A stretch of 64,000 nt of DNA from an uncultured bacterium. Lineage in GTDB: Bacteria; Bacteroidota; Bacteroidia; Bacteroidales; Bacteroidaceae. The DNA is taken from positions 57,277 to 121,276 of the forward strand of contig CAJMPR010000013.1 in assembly GCA_905215345.1 (NCBI GenBank), in the 5' to 3' direction. The notes beneath the pieces are model-generated. The model ran no database searches, had not been told where the DNA came from, and saw nothing but the letters and a program-made list of their open reading frames with translations. Shown here piece after piece: positions 8,325-16,754 of the stretch; the stretch's first letter is position 1, and each line of letters begins with the position of its first letter. The translations under genes were made by a program, and so were the position numbers.

Positions 8325-9620
8325 ATGGATACACACACGTTCACCAATAATTATCAAGAAGCATTTGGTCAACAAGCCGAACTTCCCATCGCTTTTTGGT
8401 ATTCGGACCAACAGGAGGCTTTAACTGAAAAAATAAACGGTTGTTTCTTTAAAAGTATGCAACTTGTGAGAGAGGGAAAAATAATCAGCTTCAATGCCGA
8501 GACAATTGGTTGTGGAGGTGGCAAATTCTATACCGGATTTACAGAAATGCCGGAACATGTGCCCGGTTTTGTATCCTTGAAAGAGAAATACAAGAAAACG
8601 CCTGAGATGGTAATTGATTTTATCAGGGAAACTCAAGTACCCAAAGCTAAGAAAAATTACCTGCATTTTGCACGAATAGACCAAATACCCTCATTTGACG
8701 AGGTAGAAGGTATATTATTCCTCGCTACTCCAGATGTGTTATCCGGGCTGACGACTTGGACCTATTATGATAACAATTCACCGGATGCCGTCTCATCCCC
8801 ATTTGGATCAGGATGTTGTTCTGTTGTGACACAAGCTGTTCTCGAAAATCAGAAGCAGGGACAACGAACTTTCCTCGGGTTCTTCGATCCATCTGTTCGT
8901 CCCTATTTTGAGGCAGACATATTGAGTTTTACTATCCCGATGTCACGATTCAAAGTGATGTATCACACCATGCGCGAAAGTTGCCTGTTCGATACTCATG
9001 CGTGGGGTAAAATCAAAGAGAGAATACAAAGTACTCGAAAAGAGGAATCATTTCCTAACCGTCCTATCACATCGTTCCAGATTTTTCCGGATATTCTGTT
9101 ACGCGAAGTGAGAATAGAAGACGCAGCAGCTATTTATCATGCAATTGATACTCACAGGGATTATATGCGCATTTGGTTGCCATTTGTTGACAACCTAAAG
9201 TCTGTAACTGACGAGGAGGACTTTCTAAAAAGTATCCTTTCTGCCCCTGATGATCGCTATGAACCAATATTCTGTATCTGGAACGAACATAACGAAATTT
9301 GCGGATTAATAGGTTTCCATTTCTCTGATTTTGCAAATCATCGTACAGAGATTGGGTACTGGTTATTACCTGAATATCAACATCGCGGTATTATGACCCA
9401 ATGTGTTCACCGCTTATGTCGATGGGCAATTGAAGCCAAAAATATAAAACGTATACAAATCCGTTGTGCTACAGGCAATGCAGCAAGCAACGGTATTCCT
9501 CTTCGATTAGGTTTTCAACTCGAAGGAACAGAACGTGCCGGTGAATTATTAGTATCAGGAGAGTATGCAGATATACATGTTTACAGTATATTGAAAGAAG
9601 AATTAGAAGCATTAGTTTAA
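8325..9620 (+). CDS. DUF169 / GNAT acetyltransferase fusion protein
   Basis: This 431-residue protein has two parts. Residues about 1-240 resemble the DUF169 family: a Cys/Gly-rich block with GCGGGKFYTG, a later GSGCCS, and FFDPSVRPYF. Residues about 250-431 are a RimJ/RimL-like GNAT acetyltransferase with LREVRIEDAAAIY at its start and the acetyl-CoA loop YQHRGIMTQ near 350-358. The GNAT half should transfer acetyl from acetyl-CoA to an amine. DUF169 has no established biochemical role that I know. No signal peptide is seen. The gene stands alone after the small-RNA-like unit. Confidence 0.8.
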   Translation: MDTHTFTNNYQEAFGQQAELPIAFWYSDQQEALTEKINGCFFKSMQLVREGKIISFNAETIGCGGGKFYTGFTEMPEHVPGFVSLKEKYKKTPEMVIDFIRETQVPKAKKNYLHFARIDQIPSFDEVEGILFLATPDVLSGLTTWTYYDNNSPDAVSSPFGSGCCSVVTQAVLENQKQGQRTFLGFFDPSVRPYFEADILSFTIPMSRFKVMYHTMRESCLFDTHAWGKIKERIQSTRKEESFPNRPITSFQIFPDILLREVRIEDAAAIYHAIDTHRDYMRIWLPFVDNLKSVTDEEDFLKSILSAPDDRYEPIFCIWNEHNEICGLIGFHFSDFANHRTEIGYWLLPEYQHRGIMTQCVHRLCRWAIEAKNIKRIQIRCATGNAASNGIPLRLGFQLEGTERAGELLVSGEYADIHVYSILKEELEALV

Positions 9621-9656
9621 AAGCCTCTCCATAAGAGAAACTTAAAACATTAATAG

Positions 9657-9737
9657 ATGAATAAATTAAACTTAATCCTCGTGTGTTTATTCTGTGCTAC
9701 AAAACTTCATTCACAAGATGTAATAACAGACAGGTAG
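9657..9737 (+). pseudogene. remnant of a secreted protein gene (signal peptide only)
   Basis: An ATG at 9657 opens a 26-codon frame that reads as a classic signal peptide (MNKLNLILVCLFCATKLHSQ) and stops at 9735-9737, six codons after it. The following 66 bp before the next gene contain no continuation I can recognise. The simplest reading is the 5' stub of a deleted or decayed exported-protein gene. A short leader peptide is the alternative. Confidence 0.4.
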
Positions 9738-9803
9738 ATACTTCTATGTATACAGCAAGTTTAATATAACCAGAGTAATTATATACTTCCTAACGAAAAC
9801 AAG

Positions 9804-10484
9804 ATGCACAATATATCCCATACTAAAAAAACATTTAAAAAATTCTTTTCAAGAAGGAATATTCTTATATCATGTATATTCCTTCTTCTATGTACTATCA
9901 GCATCATTGTTTATTGTAACCAAACAGTTAAGAATACGATTTTTAATAAGACGTATAATGAAGTAAGTGAAATTCCATATTGTAAAACTGCTCTTCTTTT
10001 AGGCACTTCTCCCAAACTGAAGAATGGAAAAGACAATCCTTATTTCAGCTATCGTATAGAAGCTGCTGCCCAATTATACAAAGCCGGAAAAATAAAATAT
10101 ATTATTATCAGCGGAGATAACAGCAAACTAAATTATAATGAGCCCGAAGCCATGAAACAAGCATTAATCCAACAATCCATACCCGAAAACATTATTTATC
10201 TGGATTATGCAGGATTCAGAACATTGGACTCTGTGGTACGTACCAAGGAAATATTCGGGCAAGATTCCATAATCGTAATCAGTCAGCTATTTCATAATGA
10301 AAGGGCTATATATTTAGCCCAAGAATATGGAATTCATGCAATAGGTTATAACGCCCAAGATGTTCCAAAACATTTCGGATTGAAAACCCAGCTTCGTGAA
10401 TATCTTGCCAGAGTCAAGATGTTTATGGATGTATTATTGAATAAGCAACCTCATTTTTTAGGAGAAAAAATAGAAATCAAATGA
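9804..10484 (+). CDS. SanA/YdcF-family (DUF218) membrane-anchored protein
   Basis: This 226-residue protein has a basic N-terminus, one membrane helix (about 20-38) and an ElyC/SanA/YdcF domain. Typical blocks are ALLLGTSP, SYRIEAAAQLYKAGKI, IIISGDN, EPEAMKQAL and DSVVRTKEIFG. In Escherichia coli SanA affects the envelope barrier to vancomycin at high temperature; the biochemical activity is unsettled. The active domain should face the periplasm. Its stop overlaps the ATG of the next gene (ATGA, 10481-10484), so translation of the two is coupled. Confidence 0.85.
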   Translation: MHNISHTKKTFKKFFSRRNILISCIFLLLCTISIIVYCNQTVKNTIFNKTYNEVSEIPYCKTALLLGTSPKLKNGKDNPYFSYRIEAAAQLYKAGKIKYIIISGDNSKLNYNEPEAMKQALIQQSIPENIIYLDYAGFRTLDSVVRTKEIFGQDSIIVISQLFHNERAIYLAQEYGIHAIGYNAQDVPKHFGLKTQLREYLARVKMFMDVLLNKQPHFLGEKIEIK

Positions 10485-10954
10485 ATCAGGAACAGCAACC
10501 TCAACTCAACGAACACAACAAGCAGGAATACCCTCCGATGCATACAACCGAACATATCATCAACCAGACAATGGTAAGATTGTTCGGGTGTGGACGTTCC
10601 ATCTCGGCACATATAGAACGTAAAAAGAGTAAACTGGACTATCGGCTTGAGACATGCCCTACAGAAGAACAAATTAAAACTTTGGAAGCAACGGTAAATC
10701 GGATAATAACGCAACAGCTTCCAGTTACTATCGAGTTTGTCACTCAAGAGGAAGCTAAAGGACGTTTTGACCTGAAACGACTACCGGAAGACGCATCGGA
10801 AACGGTACGCATAGTAAAAGTAGGTGAATACGACGAATGTCTTTGCATTGGCACACACGTCACCAATACTTCCGAAATAGGAACTTTCAAAATCATCAGC
10901 CATGACTGGGATGAAGATAATAAGCGCTGGAGAATGCGATTTAAATTAATCTGA
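10481..10954 (+). CDS. stand-alone alanyl-tRNA editing domain protein (AlaX-like)
   Basis: This 157-residue protein matches the second additional domain of threonyl/alanyl-tRNA synthetases. Zinc ligands are H21 and H25 in HTTEH and C122 and H126 in CIGTH. The block ERKKSKLDY and the C-terminal GTFKIISHDWDEDNKRWRMRF also fit the short AlaX class, which hydrolyses mischarged Ser- or Gly-tRNA(Ala). No synthetase core is present, so it would act in trans in the cytoplasm. The first 20 residues are a polar extension that may be unstructured. Its start overlaps the SanA-like stop by 4 bp. Confidence 0.85.
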   Translation: MNQEQQPQLNEHNKQEYPPMHTTEHIINQTMVRLFGCGRSISAHIERKKSKLDYRLETCPTEEQIKTLEATVNRIITQQLPVTIEFVTQEEAKGRFDLKRLPEDASETVRIVKVGEYDECLCIGTHVTNTSEIGTFKIISHDWDEDNKRWRMRFKLI

Positions 10955-11010
10955 AATTCAATCAAATTTAAATAAAAAGACAGTAATAATGACATTATAA
11001 TTGCAAAATA

Positions 11011-11027
11011 GTCAGTTGTACAATGAC
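11011..11027. promoter_or_regulatory. imperfect dyad upstream of the hsp20 sigma-54 promoter
   Basis: GTCAGTTGTACAATGAC has the perfect core TTGTACAA (11016-11023) with GTCA/TGAC flanks offset by one base. It lies about 50 bp upstream of the -12 GC. It may be an enhancer for a sigma-54 activator, or chance. Confidence 0.3.
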
Positions 11028-11056
11028 AATTAGTCAATAAAGTCAGTATAATCTAT

Positions 11057-11073
11057 TTGGCACACGGTTTGCG
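11057..11073 (+). promoter_or_regulatory. sigma-54 (RpoN) promoter for hsp20
   Basis: TTTGGCACACGGTTTGC has GG (11059-11060) and GC (11071-11072) exactly 10 nt apart and TGGCAC intact, close to the full -24/-12 consensus. Predicted initiation is near 11084, giving a 5' leader of about 117 nt. No TAnnTTTG box is evident in this gap. Confidence 0.78.
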
Positions 11074-11200
11074 ATATAGTAAGTGAACGACGGTTTAAGA
11101 AATTGACGGTGAATATATAAAACAACCACCTGAAAATATATGAGCCGGTGTTTAGAACTAAACAGATTGTATAACTTTTAAATGATAGGAGATTATAATT

Positions 11201-11644
11201 ATGATGCCTGTAAGAAGAACTCAGAATTGGTTACCAAGTATCTTTAACGATTTCTTTGATAATGATTGGATGGTAAAAGCCAATGCAACTGCTCCTGCCA
11301 TCAACGTATTTGAAACCGAAAAAGAATATAAAGTCGAGTTAGCTGTTCCGGGTATGACGAAGGAAGACTTCAACGTACACATTGATGAAGAAAACAACTT
11401 GGTTATCACCATGGAAAAGAAGATTGAAAACCACGAAGAAAACAATAAGGACGATAAGAAAGAAGGTCGTTATCTGCGTCGCGAGTTTTCATATTCTAAA
11501 TTCCAACAGACCATGATCCTTCCCGATAATGTCGATAAAGACAAGATTTCCGCACATGTAGAAAACGGTGTATTGAATATCAATCTACCCAAATTCACAG
11601 CAGAGGAAAAAGAGAAAAGCAAGAAATTCATTGACGTAAAATAA
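11201..11644 (+). CDS. small heat-shock protein, Hsp20/alpha-crystallin family
   Basis: This 147-residue cytoplasmic protein has a short N-terminal arm with LPSIFNDFFD and an alpha-crystallin domain from about residue 30. Family blocks include YKVELAVPGM, NLVITMEKK and VENGVLNINLPK (the A/V-x-x-x-G-V-L signature). It should bind unfolding proteins without ATP. Its 5' region has a near-consensus sigma-54 promoter rather than a -7 box, unusual for a small heat-shock gene. The gene ends 18 bp before a strong terminator and appears monocistronic. Confidence 0.95.
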   Translation: MMPVRRTQNWLPSIFNDFFDNDWMVKANATAPAINVFETEKEYKVELAVPGMTKEDFNVHIDEENNLVITMEKKIENHEENNKDDKKEGRYLRREFSYSKFQQTMILPDNVDKDKISAHVENGVLNINLPKFTAEEKEKSKKFIDVK

Positions 11645-11661
11645 GATAACTGGTAATTAAC

Positions 11662-11700
11662 AAAATGCCCTGATGCAATAAGTTGTATCAGGGCATTTTA
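11662..11700 (+). terminator. intrinsic terminator after hsp20
   Basis: AAAATGCCCTGATGCAA pairs with TTGTATCAGGGCATTTT (one G.T pair) around a 4-nt loop. The T-rich 3' side supports rightward termination. Confidence 0.85.
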
Positions 11701-11701
11701 T

Positions 11702-11740
11702 TATAACTCAAGTTTCGCATGCTGCTAAACTTGAGTTATA
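11702..11740. repeat. palindromic repeat, copy 1 (CAAGTTTCGCAT family)
   Basis: TATAACTCAAGTTT (11702-11715) and AAACTTGAGTTATA (11727-11740) are a perfect 14-bp inverted repeat around CGCATGCTGCT. The related copy at 19119-19160 shares AAGTTTCGCAT and AAACTTGAGT. No T-run follows, so it does not look like a simple terminator. Confidence 0.7.
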
Positions 11741-11787
11741 AAGCATATCTACTTGTGAACTTACAAAACAGATTACTTTTCAGATAA

Positions 11788-12918
11788 CTATTTCTTTCTC
11801 AGAAAACGGTCTGTCAACCATTTGCGTACCGGTTCGTCGTATAACTTTAAGCAAAGATAAGCCAGCACAAAAGCACCAACGAAGGTCAGTATCATATATG
11901 GAACCCCTTCAGCCATTGTTGCATTATGATTGCAAACCCAAGCTGTATAAGTATATACCAACGGATAATGTGTGATATATACCGGATAGGATATATCTCC
12001 CAAGAACTTACACACCGCAGTAGAACGTTTACCACTTACCTTTCCGCCCGCTCCCATTGAAACGATTATCGGGAAGATAAATAAGATACATAAGGCTTCA
12101 TAAAGCCCGTTCATCCAAAAGTTGTTTTCACCACCGATACGGGGGACGGAAAGAACTACTACAATCATCAGGCTACACCACCAGAAAGCACGTTTTTCCA
12201 TACGGATTAACCAACCTAAACGTGACAAAAGCAATCCACCGAAGAAAGGATACATCAACCGGACCATTCCTACATATTGTTGCTCCCAGTTCAAAGCCCA
12301 TCCACCTACAATGTCACCTGCCGGAGCAGTCAGGCAAAGATGCACCGTAAAGCACCCAGCTACAAATACCAGAATAGACAAAGCTATTTTATTAAACTTA
12401 CGGATAAACAACCCATATAGAATATTACCGATATATTCATAGTAAAGCGACCATGCAGGACCATTTAAAGGATGCATTTCCGTCCAGCCACGAATATCCC
12501 ATTTCAACGGAAGAGGCAGTAATGTACAGCCCAGCAACATAATCAGTAACATTGTACCTATAGGTGTATTTTCTATTGCAGGAAAACAGGAAGACTTTTG
12601 AAAATAAAAGAATGCTGCTCCTACAATACTGCCTATAATCACCATGGGTTGCAGACGAATGATACGACGTTTAAAGAATGTTCCTACCGACATTCGATTC
12701 CAACGGTCATCATAAGCATAACCGATAACGAAACCTGAAAGCATAAAGAAGAAATCGACTGCCAGATATCCGTGATTGATAAACTGTTCCAAGTGATTAC
12801 CACCTGAGTGCGCCTCTAAAAGATGAAAAGCTACCACCATAACGGCGGCTACGCCACGAAGTCCGTCAAGTATCTCATAATGCGGTTTGGAGGCAAGATA
12901 AGAGTTCTGTGTGTTCAT
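11788..12918 (-). CDS. membrane acyltransferase, acyltransferase-3 (OafA) family
   Basis: This 376-residue protein has about 10 hydrophobic helices. The N-terminal blocks LDGLRGVAAVMVVAFHLLEA and YLAVDFFFMLSGFVIGYAY are diagnostic of the acyltransferase-3 family, with the conserved His in the FHLLE block. Members O-acetylate or succinylate sugars of surface glycans at the inner membrane; the substrate is not readable from sequence. No glycan cluster is adjacent, so it acts as a single-gene unit. A promoter lies at 12949-12956. Confidence 0.9.
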   Translation of the reverse strand: MNTQNSYLASKPHYEILDGLRGVAAVMVVAFHLLEAHSGGNHLEQFINHGYLAVDFFFMLSGFVIGYAYDDRWNRMSVGTFFKRRIIRLQPMVIIGSIVGAAFFYFQKSSCFPAIENTPIGTMLLIMLLGCTLLPLPLKWDIRGWTEMHPLNGPAWSLYYEYIGNILYGLFIRKFNKIALSILVFVAGCFTVHLCLTAPAGDIVGGWALNWEQQYVGMVRLMYPFFGGLLLSRLGWLIRMEKRAFWWCSLMIVVVLSVPRIGGENNFWMNGLYEALCILFIFPIIVSMGAGGKVSGKRSTAVCKFLGDISYPVYITHYPLVYTYTAWVCNHNATMAEGVPYMILTFVGAFVLAYLCLKLYDEPVRKWLTDRFLRKK

Positions 12919-12948
12919 TAGGGTATAAGATATTCATTAATTTGCCTG

Positions 12949-12956
12949 CAAAGATA
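12949..12956 (-). promoter_or_regulatory. -7 box (TATCTTTG) for the acyltransferase
   Basis: CAAAGATA on the plus strand is TATCTTTG read leftward, 31 nt upstream of the ATG at 12918. No clear -33 element is seen. Confidence 0.6.
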
Positions 12957-12964
12957 ATGAAAAA

Positions 12965-13047
12965 ATGATAAAATGGTAGAATGATAGGATGATAGAATAA
13001 GTAATAAGGTGATAAAATACCGGAATAATCCTACCATCTTATCATCC
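12965..13047. repeat. 8-bp-period GATA-rich repeat with inverted partner
   Basis: ATGATAAA, ATGGTAGA, ATGATAGG and ATGATAGA run head to tail (12965-12996). The strand-reversed form CCTACCATCTTATCATCC follows at 13030-13047. The first two units pair with the second arm with one mismatch in 15 bp. It lies between two leftward genes, just past the stop of the exporter operon, and may help end its transcript. Confidence 0.6.
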
Positions 13048-13052
13048 TCTTC

Positions 13053-14168
13053 TCAACTGCTTTTGCGATAACTTTTTACCGCCCACAAATTAAACACAAA
13101 GGCAAATGCAAGTAATGCGTACAACTGGGGAAGCAAATCGCTAAAGCCACCTCCACGAAGATAAATAGTACGCATCACCTCTACGAAATATCGCAACGGA
13201 TTAAACCGGGTAATCCATTGTGCCCACCCGGGCATACTGTGAATCGGCGTAAACAGACCGCTCATCAGAATAAGAATCAGCATAAAGAACCACATGACAA
13301 ACATAGCCTGCTGCAACGTAGCCGAATGATTGGATACCACCAGCCCCAATCCAGATACTACGGGTAAGAACACCAACGCAAAGCCGTAGATAGTAAGAAA
13401 ATGTCCGGCAGGCAGAATGCCATAAAGCAACCAGGCCAGAACAAAGCAAATGGTAAGTACCGTAAATCCAATCAGCCAGTAAGGTATCAATTTTGCCGCA
13501 ATAAAAGTAAACTTGTTGACAGGTGTCACATTAATCTGCTCAATAGTCCCCACTTCCTTCTCCGCCACTACATTCAATGCCGGCAGAAAGCCGCAAATCA
13601 TAGTCAGCAACATAACCATTAAGGCAGGTACCATAAAGAGTTTGTAATTCAATGTCGGATTAAAAAGGTTCTGCGTTGCTACACTCGCTTGCGGTAGCGG
13701 TTTACCTGCTAACGAAGGTGAAAGAGATTCCACCTGTAATTCACGTGTATAATCATTAATGATAGAAGACAGATAAGAACCTCCCATACTTCCCTTTGTC
13801 CCGTTTACTGCATTGGCGGCAACCAACAGCCGGGGAGCTTTCCCACTAACCCAATCTTTCTCAAAGTCGCGGGGTATCTCCAATATAACATCAGCAGTTC
13901 CCGCCTCAACAGACAGCAAACCGTCCTCGTAAGTACCAGGAAGATCTGTCACACGGAAATAGGTAGATGCACCGATTTTATCAACTAAACGGCGGGAGAC
14001 GGTGCTATGGTCATTATCCACGATATTCAGGTTGATATTCTTTATCTCCAGGTTGGCAGCCCAAGGCATCAGTATCATAATCATACAAGGAAATATGAAG
14101 ATCAGCTTAGGCAAAAAAGAGTTGCGCATCAACTGTTTAAATTCTTTTTCGATGAGATATTTTATCAT
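13053..14168 (-). CDS. ABC-2 type transporter permease (YbhR/YhhJ-like), second subunit
   Basis: This 371-residue protein has an N-terminal membrane anchor (about 20-38), a large soluble loop (about 40-170) and five or so C-terminal helices (about 180-365). This is the layout of ABC-2 drug-export permeases. The block FLPALNVVAEKEVGTIEQINVTP (split by its turn) carries the cytoplasmic coupling E-x-E-x-G-T motif. It should pair with the permease encoded 2 bp upstream and the double ATPase. It is the last gene of the five-gene exporter operon. Confidence 0.9.
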   Translation of the reverse strand: MIKYLIEKEFKQLMRNSFLPKLIFIFPCMIMILMPWAANLEIKNINLNIVDNDHSTVSRRLVDKIGASTYFRVTDLPGTYEDGLLSVEAGTADVILEIPRDFEKDWVSGKAPRLLVAANAVNGTKGSMGGSYLSSIINDYTRELQVESLSPSLAGKPLPQASVATQNLFNPTLNYKLFMVPALMVMLLTMICGFLPALNVVAEKEVGTIEQINVTPVNKFTFIAAKLIPYWLIGFTVLTICFVLAWLLYGILPAGHFLTIYGFALVFLPVVSGLGLVVSNHSATLQQAMFVMWFFMLILILMSGLFTPIHSMPGWAQWITRFNPLRYFVEVMRTIYLRGGGFSDLLPQLYALLAFAFVFNLWAVKSYRKSS

Positions 14169-14170
14169 AA

Positions 14171-15274
14171 TTACTCTAATTTGTTTTTAAACTTCTTAAA
14201 GCTGACTGTTATCAGCAATACCGCCATTACCGCCAATATACTTACTTCCGTCAATACAAAGGAAACATCCACTCCCTCAATCATCAATTTCCGCACCGCC
14301 TGAATATACCAGCGTGCCGGAAGTACCGCTGAGATACCTTGCAGAATAGCAGGCATACTTTCTATCGGAAATATCATACCTGAAAGTAGCATAGTAGGCA
14401 TCATCAGCATTAAGCCTGATACGAGCATGGCCGCAACCTGTGTCCTTGTGACTGTGGAAATCAGTAAGCCCAGAGCAAGGGAAACAAAAATAAAAAGCAG
14501 TGATACCAAAATCAGCCAAAACAAACTGCCCGCCACAGGTACATTCAAGACATACACTGACAGCAATAAAATAGTAATCAGATTGACAAACGACAACACA
14601 AAATATGGAACCGCCTTCGCCAGTATGATGAAAAGCGGCTTTACCGGTGATACCAATAGGACCTCCAGCGTACCTGTCTCCTTTTCACGAACAATGGATA
14701 TGGAAGTCATCATAGCACATATCAGCATTAGGATAAGCCCCATCACACCGGGCACAAAGTTATAAGCACTCTTCATTTGCGGATTATAAAGCAACTTGAC
14801 CTGAGGCACAATCGTAGCTGCATGTACACCCGGTGGCAGCATTTCCTGTTGTACAGCCGCCATTATATTACCGGCATATCCGGCTTGCATAGCTGCCATA
14901 TTCGGATCGGTAGCATCAGAAATGAGTTGCACACAAGCCTCACCCGTATAAAGATTGCCGGAGAACTGCTCACTAAAAACGAGCGCCATGTCAATCTCTC
15001 CTGCCCTGAACGAGTTTTCCACCTCTTGTGGCGAATGTAACCGACGGGTTACGGAGAAATATTCACTTGCATCCATACGGTCGATGATACGGCGGGTTAC
15101 CATATCATTCGACGGATCGAGAACAGCCACACGAACATTCTTCACTTCCGTAGTAATGGCAAAGCCGAATAGGATAATCTGCACAATAGGCATACCAAGC
15201 AGTATCAACATAGTACGCCGATCACGAAAGATGTGGAAGAATTCCTTGCGGACAAAAGCTATGAATTGTTTCAT
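14171..15274 (-). CDS. ABC-2 type transporter permease (YbhS-like), first subunit
   Basis: This 367-residue protein starts MKQFIAFVRKEFFHIFRDRR, the usual cytoplasmic opening of YbhS/YhhJ-type permeases, followed by a first helix with LLGMPIVQIILFGFAI. A soluble region and about five C-terminal helices follow, with the coupling motif ISIVREKETGTLEVLLVSP. It ends 2 bp before the next permease start, and the ATPase gene ends 15 bp upstream. The pair should form the membrane pore of a drug or lipid exporter. Confidence 0.9.
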   Translation of the reverse strand: MKQFIAFVRKEFFHIFRDRRTMLILLGMPIVQIILFGFAITTEVKNVRVAVLDPSNDMVTRRIIDRMDASEYFSVTRRLHSPQEVENSFRAGEIDMALVFSEQFSGNLYTGEACVQLISDATDPNMAAMQAGYAGNIMAAVQQEMLPPGVHAATIVPQVKLLYNPQMKSAYNFVPGVMGLILMLICAMMTSISIVREKETGTLEVLLVSPVKPLFIILAKAVPYFVLSFVNLITILLLSVYVLNVPVAGSLFWLILVSLLFIFVSLALGLLISTVTRTQVAAMLVSGLMLMMPTMLLSGMIFPIESMPAILQGISAVLPARWYIQAVRKLMIEGVDVSFVLTEVSILAVMAVLLITVSFKKFKNKLE

Positions 15275-15289
15275 TGTTATATTTATTAT

Positions 15290-16750
15290 TTAATCTGCTG
15301 TTCGTACCGCCTGCCGTGCCAACCGCTGAAACACATCGTCCATTGTATCGGTATTGAACAGTCTTTTCAGTTCAGCAGGTGTATCGAGGGCACAAATCTT
15401 ACCATCCACCATAATCGAAATACGGTCACAATATTCTGCCTCATCCATAAAGTGGGTAGTGACAAAGACTGTGATACCCCTATCCGCCGCCTGGTAGATA
15501 AGTTCCCAAAACTGTTGGCGGGTAGCAGGGTCCACCCCGCCTGTCGGTTCATCCAGAAACACAATCTTAGGTTCATGAAAGATAGACACAGAAAAGGCAA
15601 GTTTTTGTTTCCACCCCAGCGGCAAACTTTTCACCAAAGTATCACGTTCGTGTTCCAGCCCCAAACGAATAAGGAGTTCGTCAGTCTTGGGAGCTATCTC
15701 GCTTTCGGGCACTCCATAGATACCGGCAAAAAGACGAATATTCTCCCAGACCTTCAAATCTTCATACAACGAGAATTTCTGACTCATATAACCGATATTC
15801 TTTTTTACTTCCTCACTTTCAGCGACAACGTTAAAACCTGCCACGCGAGCCTTACCTTCCGTGGGATGGCTAAGTCCGGTCAACATACGCATAGCGGTAG
15901 TTTTACCGGCACCGTTTGCACCGAGAAAACCGAAGATTTCACCCTGATGCACCTTAAAGGAAATATGGTCTACGGCTGTAAAGTTACCGAAACGCTTCGT
16001 CAGTCCGTCCACTTCGATTACATAGTTCTCCTTATTCTCAACCCGGTCATGTTGTAATCCTGACGGGCAAAGTATATCGGCAAACTCTTTCAGGATATGT
16101 TCAGGAGTATCAATCCCCCGCACCTGCCCTTCGTTGATAAAAGCGATACGGTCACATTGGCGTGCCTCGTCAATGATTGGAGTAGAAACCACAATAGTAA
16201 TACCCTGTTCCTTTAACCGGCTCAACATTCCCCAGAACTCTTTACGCGATACGGGGTCTACTCCGGTGGTTGGTTCATCCAGAAAAAGGACATCCGGCTT
16301 ATGGATAAGTGCGCAACTTAAAGCAAGTTTTTGTTTCATTCCACCCGATAAAGCCCCGGCACGACGCTTACGAAAAGGTTCTATCTGCTGATAAATATCC
16401 TTCACCAAGTCGTAGTTCTCTTCAATCGTAGTATGGAAAACAGTTGCAAAGAAGTTCAGGTTTTCCTCCACTGTCAAGTCCTGATAAAGGGAAAAACGCC
16501 CGGGCATATATCCTACTCTTTCGCGTATAGCCTTATAATCCTTCACCACATCCAGCCCACAAACCATCGCTTTACCCCTATCGGCTAGCAACAAAGTAGT
16601 AAGTATCCGAAAGAGTGATGTCTTCCCCGCCCCATCCGGTCCGATGATACCGAATAATTCACCGGGATTAACGGATAGAGAAACACCCCGTAAGGCTTCT
16701 ACCTGTCCATAACGCTTGGTGACATCACAAACTGTAACAGCATATTCCAT
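15290..16750 (-). CDS. ABC transporter with two fused ATPase domains (YbhF-like)
   Basis: This 486-residue protein contains two nucleotide-binding domains. NBD1 (about 1-225) has Walker A GPDGAGKT with K43, signature LSGGMKQ (134-140) and Walker B VLFLDEP, but its switch position reads STPIIDEA, so the usual His is absent. NBD2 (about 245-475) has Walker A GANGAGKT with K283, Walker B IVFLDEP and a normal switch TTHFMDEA, but its signature is LPLGWKQ. In a head-to-tail dimer this gives one consensus and one degenerate ATP site. It powers the two ABC-2 permeases encoded just downstream. The stop codon of the preceding hlyD-like gene lies 23 bp upstream, across a 7-bp-period repeat. Confidence 0.93.
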   Translation of the reverse strand: MEYAVTVCDVTKRYGQVEALRGVSLSVNPGELFGIIGPDGAGKTSLFRILTTLLLADRGKAMVCGLDVVKDYKAIRERVGYMPGRFSLYQDLTVEENLNFFATVFHTTIEENYDLVKDIYQQIEPFRKRRAGALSGGMKQKLALSCALIHKPDVLFLDEPTTGVDPVSRKEFWGMLSRLKEQGITIVVSTPIIDEARQCDRIAFINEGQVRGIDTPEHILKEFADILCPSGLQHDRVENKENYVIEVDGLTKRFGNFTAVDHISFKVHQGEIFGFLGANGAGKTTAMRMLTGLSHPTEGKARVAGFNVVAESEEVKKNIGYMSQKFSLYEDLKVWENIRLFAGIYGVPESEIAPKTDELLIRLGLEHERDTLVKSLPLGWKQKLAFSVSIFHEPKIVFLDEPTGGVDPATRQQFWELIYQAADRGITVFVTTHFMDEAEYCDRISIMVDGKICALDTPAELKRLFNTDTMDDVFQRLARQAVRTAD

Positions 16751-16754
16751 AACA

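Noticed and set aside
15233..16057. Rightward frame of 274 codons opposite the double ATPase gene
   Set aside because: The ATPase motifs on the other strand are intact; this frame has no start signals or domain.
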